Assembly: GCA_028023455.1 (NCBI GenBank)
Contig: JAQFVV010000030.1
Location: forward strand, 10,465,649 to 10,529,648
Source: Epiperipatus broadwayi
Taxonomy: Eukaryota > Onychophora > Udeonychophora > Euonychophora > Peripatidae
Direction: 5' to 3'
DNA length: 64,000 nt
Shown here in pieces: positions 21,294 through 31,599 of this stretch. Below the pieces are notes generated by a model. It was not told the DNA's origin and did no database searches. It saw only the letters and a list, made by a program, of their open reading frames with translations. The first letter of the stretch is position 1; every line of letters begins with the position of its first letter. The position numbers and the translations under genes were made by a program.

Positions 21294-21965
21294 CTAGTTA
21301 TAAATTGCGCATTACACAAACAAGTGGAACCCAATCTGAAGAAAATTATAAGGCTGACCACTTTCAGGAACCTTTAAATGCCATATTCATAGCCTATCTT
21401 AGAAACGTTGGTCTGAGTTGTTATTTTTAAAAACTAAGTAGTAATTTATGCAAATTTATTCCATGTCTTCATATAGTCACTTTCTAAAGATGGAAAAGCA
21501 TGATTCCTTCTGGTTTATTGCATTGTCATCATATTCAATGAAGCATGTTTTCTTTATTTTGCATTTAGTACATTGTACTCTTTGCACAGTGTCTTTGCTA
21601 TGGTGGGTTCAAATATTCCTCAAATACCAAAGAATGAAAGGCCATATATTTGAACCCACTATAGCAAAAGCACTCTGTGCAGAGCTTAATGATACTAAGC
21701 ACAAAATAAAAAAAGTGTGGTTTATTGCAAATTATGGTAATGCAATAAACCAGAAGGAATCATGCTTTCCATCTCTAGAAAGTGAACTATATGAAGACAT
21801 GGGATAAATTTGAATAAATTTGCATAAATTACCATCCAGAATTTAAAAATCACAACTCAAACCAACACTCCTAAGATAGGCTATAAATATGAGATTTAAA
21901 GGTTCCTGAAAGATTGAGAATTCACTTGTTTGTGTAACATGCAATATGTAACTTACTATTCGAAG
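21294..21965. repeat. Family C long palindrome (about 670 bp)
   Basis: Arms about 21294-21620 and 21646-21965 are inverted copies. Matched blocks include cattacacaaacaagtg, caggaacctttaaat, catagcctatctta, catgattccttctggtttat and gctatRgtgggttcaaat. The centre is an unpaired stretch of about 25 nt. A 119-codon frame through the middle is an artefact of the palindrome. Single-arm relatives lie at 47815-48150 and 51740-51990. No ribozyme motif found. Confidence 0.8.
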
Positions 21966-21969
21966 GTGA

Positions 21970-22678
21970 AGTATAAATAGGAATTTTGTTTCAATATTAT
22001 GTATTTGTATAGCTAATAAGTCATTGAGCTTTTAAACAATTTTATTTTCTATATGAAAATAATTTTTCTTCAGAGAAGTATTAGACATAGCAGAGTAACC
22101 CTTCTCCACAAAAAGAAAGTTGTGCTCTCATTACTAGCCTGTGGAGCAGTTTTATTATCTCTCATGACATCATACAAATATATGGTTTACCATGATTTTT
22201 TAAAAAATACATGTTTAAAAAGCCATGTGTGTATTTTATTATGCTTATATTCATCATAGAATTTAATATGTAAAGATTTTTTTTTACAAATTGTTCAGTC
22301 ATACTATCTTAGCATAAAATCATGGGAAGACAACATTGGTTTGTTCTATTTGTTCAGATAATATGCCAATATATTCATGCTATACTACACATAAAGTTAT
22401 GAGTGTAAAAGTGTGCGTAGGAAATTGTTTACTACTATCTTAATTTTTTGGCATGTATTAAATGAGATCTATCCTACATTCAGAAGGGTTATATTTCTAA
22501 ATATTTTTACTTGTTATCACTAGCATTAATTTTTTTTAACAACAGCACACACCTAATTTTATCTGTCAACTATATGTGATTTATAAAATATAATATTCTT
22601 TTCCACTGAATCAAATCAAAAAATATACACTCTCCTTTTTTCTTTCCAAAAATTTTATTTTTTCCATCACACACACAC

Positions 22679-22680
<2 letters not shown>
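21970..22680. other. AT-rich non-coding DNA
   Basis: A 68-codon frame at 22053-22259 has no recognisable domain. A CA repeat lies at about 22667-22680. Confidence 0.45.
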
Positions 22681-22716
<36 letters not shown>

Positions 22717-22735
22717 ATATATATATATATATATT
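22681..22735. repeat. (TA)n run
   Basis: TA dinucleotides with one TTGATA interruption; borders family D. Confidence 0.85.
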
Positions 22736-23333
22736 AATTGAACTGGCCTATAGCTGTAATGTTTGATAGCATTTTACAATAAGAGAGTTACCACCTCTTA
22801 TTGTCTTTTAGATCTTTTTATGTACAGCCATCCAGAACTATTACAAGCCAGAGTTCCAATTTAAATCAGTCTTTATATCTTTTAATGTAAATTCATCTTT
22901 AATCAACTGATATTAAATGTATAGAGTGGAAATCTTTCATTCAATTCTAGAACTCTATAATCAATTAACACATGTTATATATGTAATGATAAATAATATT
23001 TTAATAATGAATAACTATAACAACATGTGAAATTTTTTACAAATGTAGAAGTGAATGAAAGATTTCCACTCTATACATTTAATATCAGTTGATTAAAGAT
23101 CAATTTACATTAAAAGATATAAAGACTGATTTAAATTGGAACTCTGGCTTGTAATAGTTCTGGATGGCTGTACATAAAAAGATCTAAAAGACAGTAAGAG
23201 ATGGTCACTCTCTTATTGTAAAATGATATCGAACTTTGCAGCTAGAGGGCAGTTCAATTACTATTTAAATATGTTTGTAAAAATTTCCACGTGTTGTTAT
23301 AGTTATTCATTATTAAAATATTATTTATCGTTA
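22735..23333. repeat. Family D: interleaved inverted repeats X-Y-X'-Y'
   Basis: X (about 22735-22948) is inverted at X' (about 23051-23261); for example gttccaatttaaatcagtc pairs with gactgatttaaattggaac. Y (about 22984-23047, containing taactataacaac) is inverted at Y' (about 23270-23333, gttgttatagtta). The order X Y X' Y' means the two hairpins interleave rather than nest. TA-rich sequence flanks both sides. No protein frame. Confidence 0.75.
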
Positions 23334-23342
23334 TATATATAT

Positions 23343-25260
23343 TGACCCGGATACTTCATCCGATTCAAAAGTTCTCTCATGTAAATTAAAAACCAAGTTT
23401 TATATGTGCAATAACACACATACCTATTTATATTGAAATCTTATATTTTTAATTCTCAGTTGATTTTAGTATAAAAGAATTTTTTTTATGACGCTTGTTT
23501 TCTTTTAAAATAATTAAAAGCAAACAAAGTTTAATTAGTTTTCTTATAAAAGTATTTTGTTTAAAAAAAAAAACTAAAAAAAATTAATGTTGATTTATTT
23601 TTTTAAAGCTGAGATTTAGTGTTATGTTTTTTTTTTAAAAGAAAAAAATAATAATAATTTTGTAAGATAAAGCCCTGTAAGATATTGTTTTTCTAATTAA
23701 GATTGAGCGGGAGATAGAGATTTACCTTGGTTAAAAGTTGCAAAAAAAGATTGCGTGGGAGATAACAATGGACATAAATAGCTCTGGGTATTTTTTATTC
23801 ATTCTGATCAGATTATTCAGAGATACTATTCTTGTCATTCAGTTCTTTTATTTTTATTCTGATTACTCAGCTTATTCAGCTTCTTGTTATTGAGGATTCA
23901 TCCAGATTTTAGCTGATATTAAACGGCTGCATCGTTAAAGTGATTCTAATTTTTATTTGATATTTGTTCCATGAGAAACACCAAGTTGAATTTCCATTGA
24001 CCAACAATAATTCTACTATTTGCCATGATAATAGCAGCCATTCAGATGCCATGCCTATAATATATGCCACAAAGAATCTCCACAACATGATGGGCTGAGC
24101 CTTTCCAAAGATGAACCTCCGGAGCTCCAAATTGTGACTTTAATCATGACCTAAGTGTCAAGTCCAGAGCGGATCCCGATAGTGCCTCCATTCTTCTGAA
24201 CATGTAGTAAATGACAGCCATTGTATAGGACTCTATAAACTGAACTTTGTGTGAACAGCAGAAATTAATATTACCTTGAGGTAACTTACCTTTCCATATC
24301 AAAATCAGGGCTAAATCTCTAATTAAGTCTTTAGCAAATCTCAGCTTAATCTTAAAAAGAAATTATATTTATGATGTGTAATCTATCAATTTAAATATTA
24401 ATGTATTGGGTTTTTTTTTATTTTTACATTAGAATCTTAGTAGCAAGATTTTCCATCTGAAAATATTACTTATTGGAGAGCATATGGTGAGTGATATTTT
24501 ATGTGCTTAATATTTTTTCAGTTCTATAATTAACCCTTGATAAATACTCAGACTGACCTTAGTAGTTTTCTTTTACTCTCCTGTTTGTTTTTTTGTATGT
24601 TGTTTGTTTGCTTTGTCATTAAACTCAATCAAACTTGGTTTGCATTTTCCACAGACCGCTGATCTTTTGGCTGGCAGTTTAGAGAATATATGATTTTCTT
24701 TTCTTGGTAGAGATTTATTTTCTATAATTCAGATTATGTAGTTTATAATGTTACTTTTCTTGTGTGAGACTGCCCTTGGCTCATTTAAACATACTTGTCC
24801 ATGAGTGTTTTGCAGAATTAGGACATTCTTGGTTCTGACATTTCTTTTCCAGACTAAGAAAAGCTCATCTGCACTGTTCCATTGTTCTCCACAAGCATCC
24901 ATCTTACTAATTCTCCATAGGGAAAAGGGAATTGGTTGGGTGAACCGCTAGCAGGAAGATATAAGCCCTTATTATGTTATAGATGAGAAATGAATTTGTC
25001 TGCCTGGGTATTTAACATATTAATGCTTGCATACACTCAATGTTAAGATATGCTAAGAAAAGGTAGATCAAGTTTTCATGTTTATTTTGTTAAAACATTT
25101 AATAAATTTAAAGTTCTTGTAATTATTTTGGCTGAAGTTTGTCTCAGTGTTTTCTTAATTGTCTGAACAACATTCATGAGCTTTTGCTCTCCCTGGGTTT
25201 AGTCTGGCACATTCATGTTCATATATCCTGCCCACCCTTAAAATAAATGTCTAGTTTCAA
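23343..25260. other. Unassigned non-coding region, partly less AT-rich
   Basis: It begins with ttgacccggatacttcatccgat, which resembles the boundary at 52370. The part around 23930-24200 and 24640-25000 has a more balanced composition but only broken frames. The 73-codon minus frame at 23909-24130 is hydrophobic and unrecognised. A decayed LTR element or old repeat is possible; nothing can be named. Confidence 0.3.
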
Positions 25261-25321
25261 TTTTCAGACTAGTGGCGCCCTTGTGGTCAGAATATACGAA
25301 ACCAAAATCTTTTGTCCAGTA

Positions 25322-26130
25322 CAATATATATATATATGTTTAAACATACAACTTTCAAGCAGTCAGTTTATTTGTAGTCATTTTCAAGGATCTACAAAAT
25401 ACATATTTATATCTCTATAGTTATCAATACAATTTAAAATATAAAATATAAAAATGCATCTATCCTTATCCTAAAAACACCATAACATTTTCCTTTTATT
25501 TATCAATCCATACTTGTTAATATACTACATTATATATACACTACACTTATTTCTTCACTTCCAAAACTTTTTTTTTTTATCTATACATCTCTTTTTTAAA
25601 AAACCCAGATATTTTTTCCTTTTCTTTTTATATCTCCTAAGTAATTACTTTAAAACATTGCCTTTACCTTCAAATTTATTATTTACTTAAAATATATCAT
25701 TTACGTAATGTATTGTATTCAGAATAGGTTTATTTCTTTTTATATATAAACTCTCCTTTACTATTCTTTTTATATAATCTTATTTTTTCCACCACTCTTA
25801 TCTTAAATTCTATATGTCCAAATTCCTTACTGTGTATGTTAACATTTGAATTTTCATCACTTAAATGTTGTTTCAACCTTGCTCCTAATTTATACTTTAT
25901 TGTACCTATATACAACATATTCCTATTATCTTTTTTTACAATCTAACACACTCAGTTCTATAAATACCATTTATATTTTCAACATTTCTATTTCTTGTTT
26001 TCTTTATCACATTATCTAAATTAAACTTCCTTTTATATACTGGTTTTAACAATAAATTACATTTCTTTCCATGTTTCCTATTTATATCCTTCATAATCTT
26101 TTTAATCTTAAAAAAAATGTCCATATTATA
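25322..26130 (-). mobile_element. Second Penelope-like family (PLE-2), 3' part
   Basis: A minus-strand element: endonuclease module at 26124-25730, then an A/T-rich 3' region ending at a TA run (about 25322-25336). The RT part is absent, so it is 5'-truncated near 26130. Its GIY-YIG sequence is clearly different from PLE-1. Confidence 0.7.
25730..26124 (-). pseudogene. PLE-2 GIY-YIG endonuclease, frameshifted in an A-run
   Basis: Two overlapping-family frames form one domain. Frame 1 (26124-25936) ends NVENINGIYRTECVRL and supplies the GIY motif. Frame 2 (to 25730) carries MLYIGTIKYKLGARLKQHL, with YIG and the catalytic Arg region, then HSKEFGHIEFK. They are separated by a run of seven A on the minus strand, where a single-base indel would restore KKDNRN before MLYIG. 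Upstream residues (KHGKKCNLLLKPVYKRKFN) resemble the RT-endonuclease linker. Not functional as is. Confidence 0.75.
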
Positions 26131-26139
26131 TTATTGCTA

Positions 26140-26630
26140 ATGCCCAATCTAGTGTGAACATGTTTTTTTTTTATAGCTTGGATTTCAAATCTTAATATCG
26201 TTGCAAAATTAAAGAGGGTCTTATTTTACTTTGGATTGTTTTATTGTTTTGTTTACATTAAGATGATAATAAATTTGTTGTTTGTTGTTAATACAGTGCA
26301 CTTCACCTCATTATTTTATATTATGAAGTCTGAGATTTAGATCGCATTCTTCTTTAGGTGAGTTGAATGGGTTAATTTCTGTAGAGGAGTTTTGTGTGCA
26401 TATATATAATTGATTTATGTAACATGTGCTTGCTTATATGTATGGGTATAGAAAGATACAGCATGCATGTTCTTAGTTAGTCTTTGTTAAATGTATGAAT
26501 ATATTCAATTATAATAAGAATGATTTAATTTATAAACACTTAATATATAAATCGTCATAGAGATGTCTTCTTTCAACTAAATTTATCCATCCAATTAAAG
26601 TATTAGAGAGTAGTATGTAAATGTATCATA
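26140..26630. other. AT-rich non-coding DNA
   Basis: Nothing recognised. Confidence 0.5.
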
Positions 26631-26634
26631 AACT

Positions 26635-26738
26635 ATCAAGCATTGGTGGTCGAGAGGTCAGCGATAGCTGCTTTACAAGCAGTTGTCCCAAGTTAGCAGG
26701 TTCACTTCCCAGCTGATGCTATGACACATGGGGAAAAA
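26635..26738 (+). mobile_element. tRNA-Val-like-headed SINE
   Basis: Leader TCAAG, then a tRNA-like body 26640-26719. The anticodon stem is perfect (CTGC/GCAG) around TTTACAA. The acceptor GCATTGG pairs with CTGATGC. The tail TATGACACATGGGG and a short A-run follow. No clear TSD was seen. The T-arm (AGGTTCACTTCCC) is eroded. Confidence 0.75.
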
Positions 26739-26739
26739 T

Positions 26740-27140
26740 TATTGGTATTATATCGATTCTAAAAAATAATAATGATTTCAAATAAGTGCGAGAAGAGTAA
26801 TATGTATTAGCATCAATAATAAATCTAATTATATAAATTATTAGTAATAATCCGCTATTAACTAAGGTGGTCAAACCTTCTATTTATAAACCAGATGGAA
26901 ATTTAGCAAAATATATTTATTTTAATTAAGATTCTTGATTAGAAAGAAACCAACTTGTACACACACCATAGCTCTTTGACTTTCCGATGCAACATATAAT
27001 TATTAACAAAATCAGTGTTAATAAACTATTCTTAATCTTTTGTTTTCCATAGATCTTTTATAAACTAGTTTTATTTATCTTCAGCTTATAAAAAAAAGGC
27101 GAAATATTTATATTTAGAGATTCATTCATTGTTTATTGTT
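26740..27140. other. AT-rich non-coding DNA
   Basis: Nothing recognised. Confidence 0.5.
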
Positions 27141-27142
27141 AA

Positions 27143-27457
27143 TATTTAAAATACAGGCACTCTTCGTATATCTTCAACATGGCATAACAACAATATTGCC
27201 ATCAGCATGGGATTTGGGCTTTCTGTCATCAGATTTTCAATGGTATAGATGACTAAAGAGTTGTAGGTTGGAGTAGACTGAAGCCTGTCCATTAAAGTAT
27301 GAAGATTTGCTATCTTAATATAAACTGAGTGTTGGTCATCATGAAATGTGTGTTGATGATTATTTATCTTTTCTACATTGTGTGGTTATGTGTATCAGTG
27401 GTATGAGATAGTGTGGACAGTTGAAAGGTGTTTGAAAGTCTGAGTTCAAATCCCCTA
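27143..27457 (+). mobile_element. SINE family E with 13-bp TSD
   Basis: Flanked by the TSD tgtttattgttaa (27130-27142 and 27458-27470). The right part contains atgagatagtgtgg and the B-box-like gagttcaaatccc. The left part begins caggcactcttcg, the tail sequence of the inverted copy at 13.6 kb. The insertion therefore combines an inverted tail with a tRNA-like end. A middle block (agttgtaggttggag to atataaactgag) is shared with 13790-13870. Confidence 0.7.
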
Positions 27458-27474
27458 TGTTTATTGTTAAATAA

Positions 27475-29135
27475 TTTAACAATTGCATTTGTCTTTCAGA
27501 TGTAGTAGATTATTTCTTATATTTTGTTTAATTCAAGAATGTAGTCAACAGCTGTCAAAGCAATAATATGTGGTATGAAACTTTATATCTTGAAAAGATC
27601 TCAATAAGTGATGAAAACTGGGTTGATAATTAAATAATTGTAAATATAATTAGTTGCTTGATTCAATTTTATTTAGATTGATTATTATAATAACATATAG
27701 TTTTAAGTTCACGTAATGCCAATATATTTAAGAAAAAGGGATTTTCTTCAAAGTTATTCCCCACTTGACAAATCTAATAGATTTTAATGATATAAGGATT
27801 TTTATGAAACTTTAATGTTCTGAATTTATTAAAAGTTGACAAGAAATATTGACCTATTATCAATGATAGTCAGGCATTCTGTTCTTAGTTACAACAATCT
27901 GTTTTCAAATAGAAAGCATACATCTAAAACAAGAATGATTGATAGCTGGTTTATATTAGAGATAGTTTTATGTTACATATATCTTATTAGAAACACTACA
28001 ATAGAGGTCTTTTCAGATTAATTTGACCTGAACTATGAAACATTAAAATATTTAATATATAGGAGAAAAGCATATTAATATTTGGATAATAATCTTAGGT
28101 AATTGATAGTCTTGATGATGTCATTCTTGGAAAAGCTAATGAAAAGCAATCCAATTAAAATTACTATTTTTTTAAGATTAAACACTACAGTCCAGGAAAG
28201 ACTATATTTTCAACTTTAGAAATTAAATTAAGTTCATTGTATGAATAGATTACTTAGTTTCTTAAAATTATGAATGAACCAAAAAAAAGTTAAAAATGAA
28301 TTTATTATGGGAAATGAAAGATAAAAGATTATAACATAAAGGTTAGTGACAATGGTATTTTAGATATAATAATATGTTGGACTATTCCATCATTCAAAAC
28401 GTTGTGTAATATACTAATATGGGTTATCTACTAACTTATGTGTTATTATTAAGAGTTATTTGTATTAGGAAAAATTCAAATAAAGTTTAAAATTTTTTAG
28501 GTATTCAACATTTAATGGTAGATGATGAAAATAGTCCAACATATTATAACATATAAAAGGGTAGAAATTATAGAACACTATTAGATAAGTTGAATGAGTT
28601 TTGTCAGTTTGAAAGCAAAAATAGTCTTGATGAAGTATGTATTATTTTTAATCTAGAAATTATTTTATAAGAATCACTCCTATGCATGATGAGTTATTAA
28701 TGATTAGATTAAAAGCATTTCCAAAAAGTTGTAAATTAGGCTTAGAGAATAAAAGACATAAAGAATAAATAAGTTTTTGTAAAAAAAACAATGTAGTAAT
28801 AATGAATACACAACTTAATTATCTCAAACTGATAATTTACAGATGAAGATTTCTAGTAATAAGAATATATTTCAGTTATATTATATATTGATTTAAAAAA
28901 GATTTAAAACAGTGTTAAGAATGAAGGTGACCCCCCTACAAATGATAAAAGCTTAGGTCGCAACTTAGCAACGATAAAATTTTAGAGTATATTTTATAAA
29001 ATAAAAAGACTGAATCAATAATAAAATAGAAAATTGAGAAATAAAATATAATATTGAAATCAGTTCTGATTTATTGGTTAAAAAATAAGAATACATAAAA
29101 AATTAATTTTTTTTCTTAATATAAATCAAACACAT
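27475..29135. other. AT-rich region, possible decayed coding traces
   Basis: Broken frames around 28560-28780 contain segments such as LDEFCQFESKNSLDEV that look coding-like. No family was recognised and stops are frequent. No RNA gene seen. Confidence 0.3.
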
Positions 29136-29139
29136 TATA

Positions 29140-29330
29140 TTTGTGTGTGGAAGATGATGATCTGGACCAACTGATGCGTGCTTGTTCAGCACAAAATACA
29201 TATATTGGTGATCAGTTATCTTTTTCATATGTGAGTAGTCATGTGTATCAGTGGTATGAGATAGAATGGATAGTTGAAGGGAGATTGAAAGTCTGTGTTC
29301 AAATCCCCTATAATTATAATGAAACTCCAG
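29140..29330 (+). mobile_element. SINE family E copy
   Basis: Contains cagcacaaaatacatatattggtgat, shared with 13880 (shown here only as a landmark), then tatgagatagaatgg and gttcaaatcccc. The 92-codon frame crossing it is not a gene. Confidence 0.6.
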
Positions 29331-29568
29331 ATATGCGAAATATGCCTACATTTCAAATACTAAATAATAGAATTGTAACAAATTGTGATTATTCAAAGGA
29401 AATTTTAAAAAAGATATAACATTGACTGATATGATTAACAAAAAAATATAAAAATGCTATATATAGAAAGTTTAACAGTGAACTAAGATATAAATCTGAT
29501 AAAAGAAGATATAAATTATAAAAAATAAATTATTTACTCAATATCTAGGGGGATATATATATATATAT

Positions 29569-30210
29569 TGTAACGGAATATATGCCGTTACATTATTTTA
29601 AAATGAAAATAAAAAGATCGTAAATAAAATTTGATTTATTAAAACGAAAAAAACTTAAAAAACTGAAAATTAAAAGTTGTTTAATATATATAGATCGCAT
29701 GATGGACAACTTTAAAAACTATTTTAAAAAATAAAAATATTTGAAAGTATTTTTTTTTGTTGTAAAAAAAGTAAGAATATAATAAAGATTGATATGTTAA
29801 AAATAGAAATAATGTTGATTTCTATAATCTTAGAAAATGGAAATGATTGTCTTATTAATTAAATGATTGTTCAAAAGCAAACTAGCCCTTGAAGCATTTA
29901 AAATAAATTAAATGGTTAGATAAGAGAGTACAAAGAAATTAAATGACCAATTCAAACACCAGAAATGTCAGCACGGACCGTAATTGAAACACCAGAGGAT
30001 TAGTGACGTCTTGCCGTTTGAATCCAAAGATTGGATGATAAGAGACTAATAAAAATATAAAAGCCAGATTATTATTATAATTGTTTACTGAGAGCTGACT
30101 ATGAATATGTCGTTATAACTAGCTATATTGCAGATTTTCACGATGTGGAAGTCTGCAATAAAATTAAATTTTCCGGACAACCAGCTGAGACCTCCCTATG
30201 ACAGTTAGGG
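29569..30210 (+). mobile_element. LTR-like region
   Basis: It starts after a TA run with TGTAACGG...CCGTTACA (29569-29592), a typical LTR terminal sequence that is itself a perfect 8-bp palindrome. About 430 bp further come CRE-like TGACGTC (30004), ATTGG (30030), a TATA box atataaaag (30055) and AATAAA (30157). That is promoter to poly(A) spacing as in an R region. A plausible end is ATGACA near 30203, but neither a TSD nor a primer site was found. A host Pol II promoter is the alternative. Confidence 0.35.
30004..30063 (+). promoter_or_regulatory. Candidate Pol II core promoter (CRE, CCAAT, TATA)
   Basis: TGACGTC at 30004-30010, reverse CCAAT (ATTGG) at 30030-30034, and atataaaag at 30055-30063 in tight order. 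Transcription would start about 30 bp later. No gene follows on the plus strand, which fits an LTR promoter better than a host gene. Confidence 0.35.
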
Positions 30211-30569
30211 ACCAAAAAGGAATGGCAAGTGGCAGCTTCATTTTTAAAAAGGAAGAACAAACAATCTATATAAGTGATCACGAAGATGGACCTCAGAATC
30301 TGCAGAATCTGTAAAGTATAAACTTTTGCCAATTGAACTTTCTTTTAAATAATTACCGTATAACGTCAATAAGTAATCAATCCAAAAAAAAAAAAGTAAT
30401 ATAAATGAATGTACTCTTATCTGACCAAGAATAGAACTCTAAATCAATTATAAATATTTGTTTTTATATACGTTTGCTATTTCAATCATTTCCATTTTTT
30501 TTATTTAATTATTTATGTTTGTGTTTAACTAGGTTATTTATTTCTATCTGTTAAATAAAATGTATTAAA

Positions 30570-31060
30570 TTAAAGTTGGGTGTAGATAGCTGCATGGATA
30601 AAGAGTAATAACTGTTTAAATTCGTTTATGTTTAATTTAAGGGATTTTAGTTTCAGGCTATTTGTTTCGTAGTTAGGGCAATGCTTGTGGAAGGATATAT
30701 GGGTGTTTATATTAATGTAATGTGAAGCATGTTTAGCATACAGGGCAACGTGCCCAACTGAATGCATGACCCCAAAGAGGCAGTCATATCGTTGAAATGG
30801 TGGCAGATGTATTTCCTGCACCATTGACCCCTTCTAGCTCTATGGACAGGGATTTATAAGACTGCAGAAAGACCACTTTCCCTCATATGTAGCACTCTTT
30901 AAAATAAAAAAAATTATATACATGATTCCTTAGTCTAACAGATGCCCTTTCCTGATCTAGACACGGATCATTTCCTTCAAATAATATCATGCTGTCAGAT
31001 GCCCATTCCTGTCGGCATGGTTTTATGCTAGCATCTTCATATTACATTAGTTGCAAATAT
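30570..31060. repeat. Less AT-rich unassigned block with a short direct repeat
   Basis: The motif agatgcccWttcctg occurs twice, at about 30950 and 31000, in a region of more balanced composition. No coding frame is supported; the 84-codon minus frame at 30570-30824 has no recognisable domain. Confidence 0.35.
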
Positions 31061-31439
31061 ATATCTGGAAGCTGACATTGGGTTGGCTACGAACTTTTAG
31101 TCTGAGATTGAATGAATGTTTTGATAAGTTTTTAAGTGAAAAAAAATCTATGTAGACTATCTATGCTCGTCATGCTAAAGTAAAATATAATTTAAATATC
31201 CATCTGTGCGGTCTATTTAAATAGTAATTTGAATTTAAAATTAAAAAAAAAAAAATTATTAATGTTAAAATAAATTTATTCCTCAATTTTAAATGTGCGT
31301 TAATAAAATCTATTTGTGTGTTAATTACTGGCAGTGGCTTCTTTTATTTTATTGTTTTAAATATTAATGTTTAGATCTCTGCTACTCTATGAGCTAGTGA
31401 CATTGGGCAAACGGTCAGAATAATATATATATATATATA

Positions 31440-31570
31440 TAAGATTTTTTTGAATCTTAACTTACGTATCTGCCTACTATATAAATTTTTCTAGGTTCAA
31501 ATGCCTAGATGGTGCCCTTGTAGTGTGGATACGTTTAAGGCTTTTTCATTGACCGTTAAAATATATTGTG
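31440..31570 (+). repeat. tRNA-like repeat with B box
   Basis: It begins after a TA run (about 31424-31441). It contains taggttcaaatgcc, a Pol III B-box-like motif, followed by ctagatggtgcccttgt. Similar ctagtggYgccc strings occur at 25270 and 34589, suggesting a dispersed tRNA-related repeat. Confidence 0.4.
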
Positions 31571-31599
31571 CCATTACAATTTAGTCATTAGCTAAATTT

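Noticed and set aside
21448-21807. 119-codon open frame
   Set aside because: It spans the centre of a perfect-looking palindrome (family C), so both halves are the same DNA read on opposite strands. No domain, and single-arm copies elsewhere do not keep the frame.
23909-24130. 73-codon hydrophobic minus frame
   Set aside because: No start context, domain or neighbours. The residue composition follows from local sequence, and no homologue is recognised.
25384-25410. Hammerhead in the PLE-2 3' end (minus-strand CUGACUG...GAAAG)
   Set aside because: There is no room for stem II between the boxes and no matching stem I.
27210-27240. CUGAUGA with GAAA on the minus strand in SINE family E
   Set aside because: Only three bases separate the boxes, so stem II cannot form.
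29141-29419. 92-codon frame
   Set aside because: Crosses a SINE family E copy including its B box; other copies do not preserve it.
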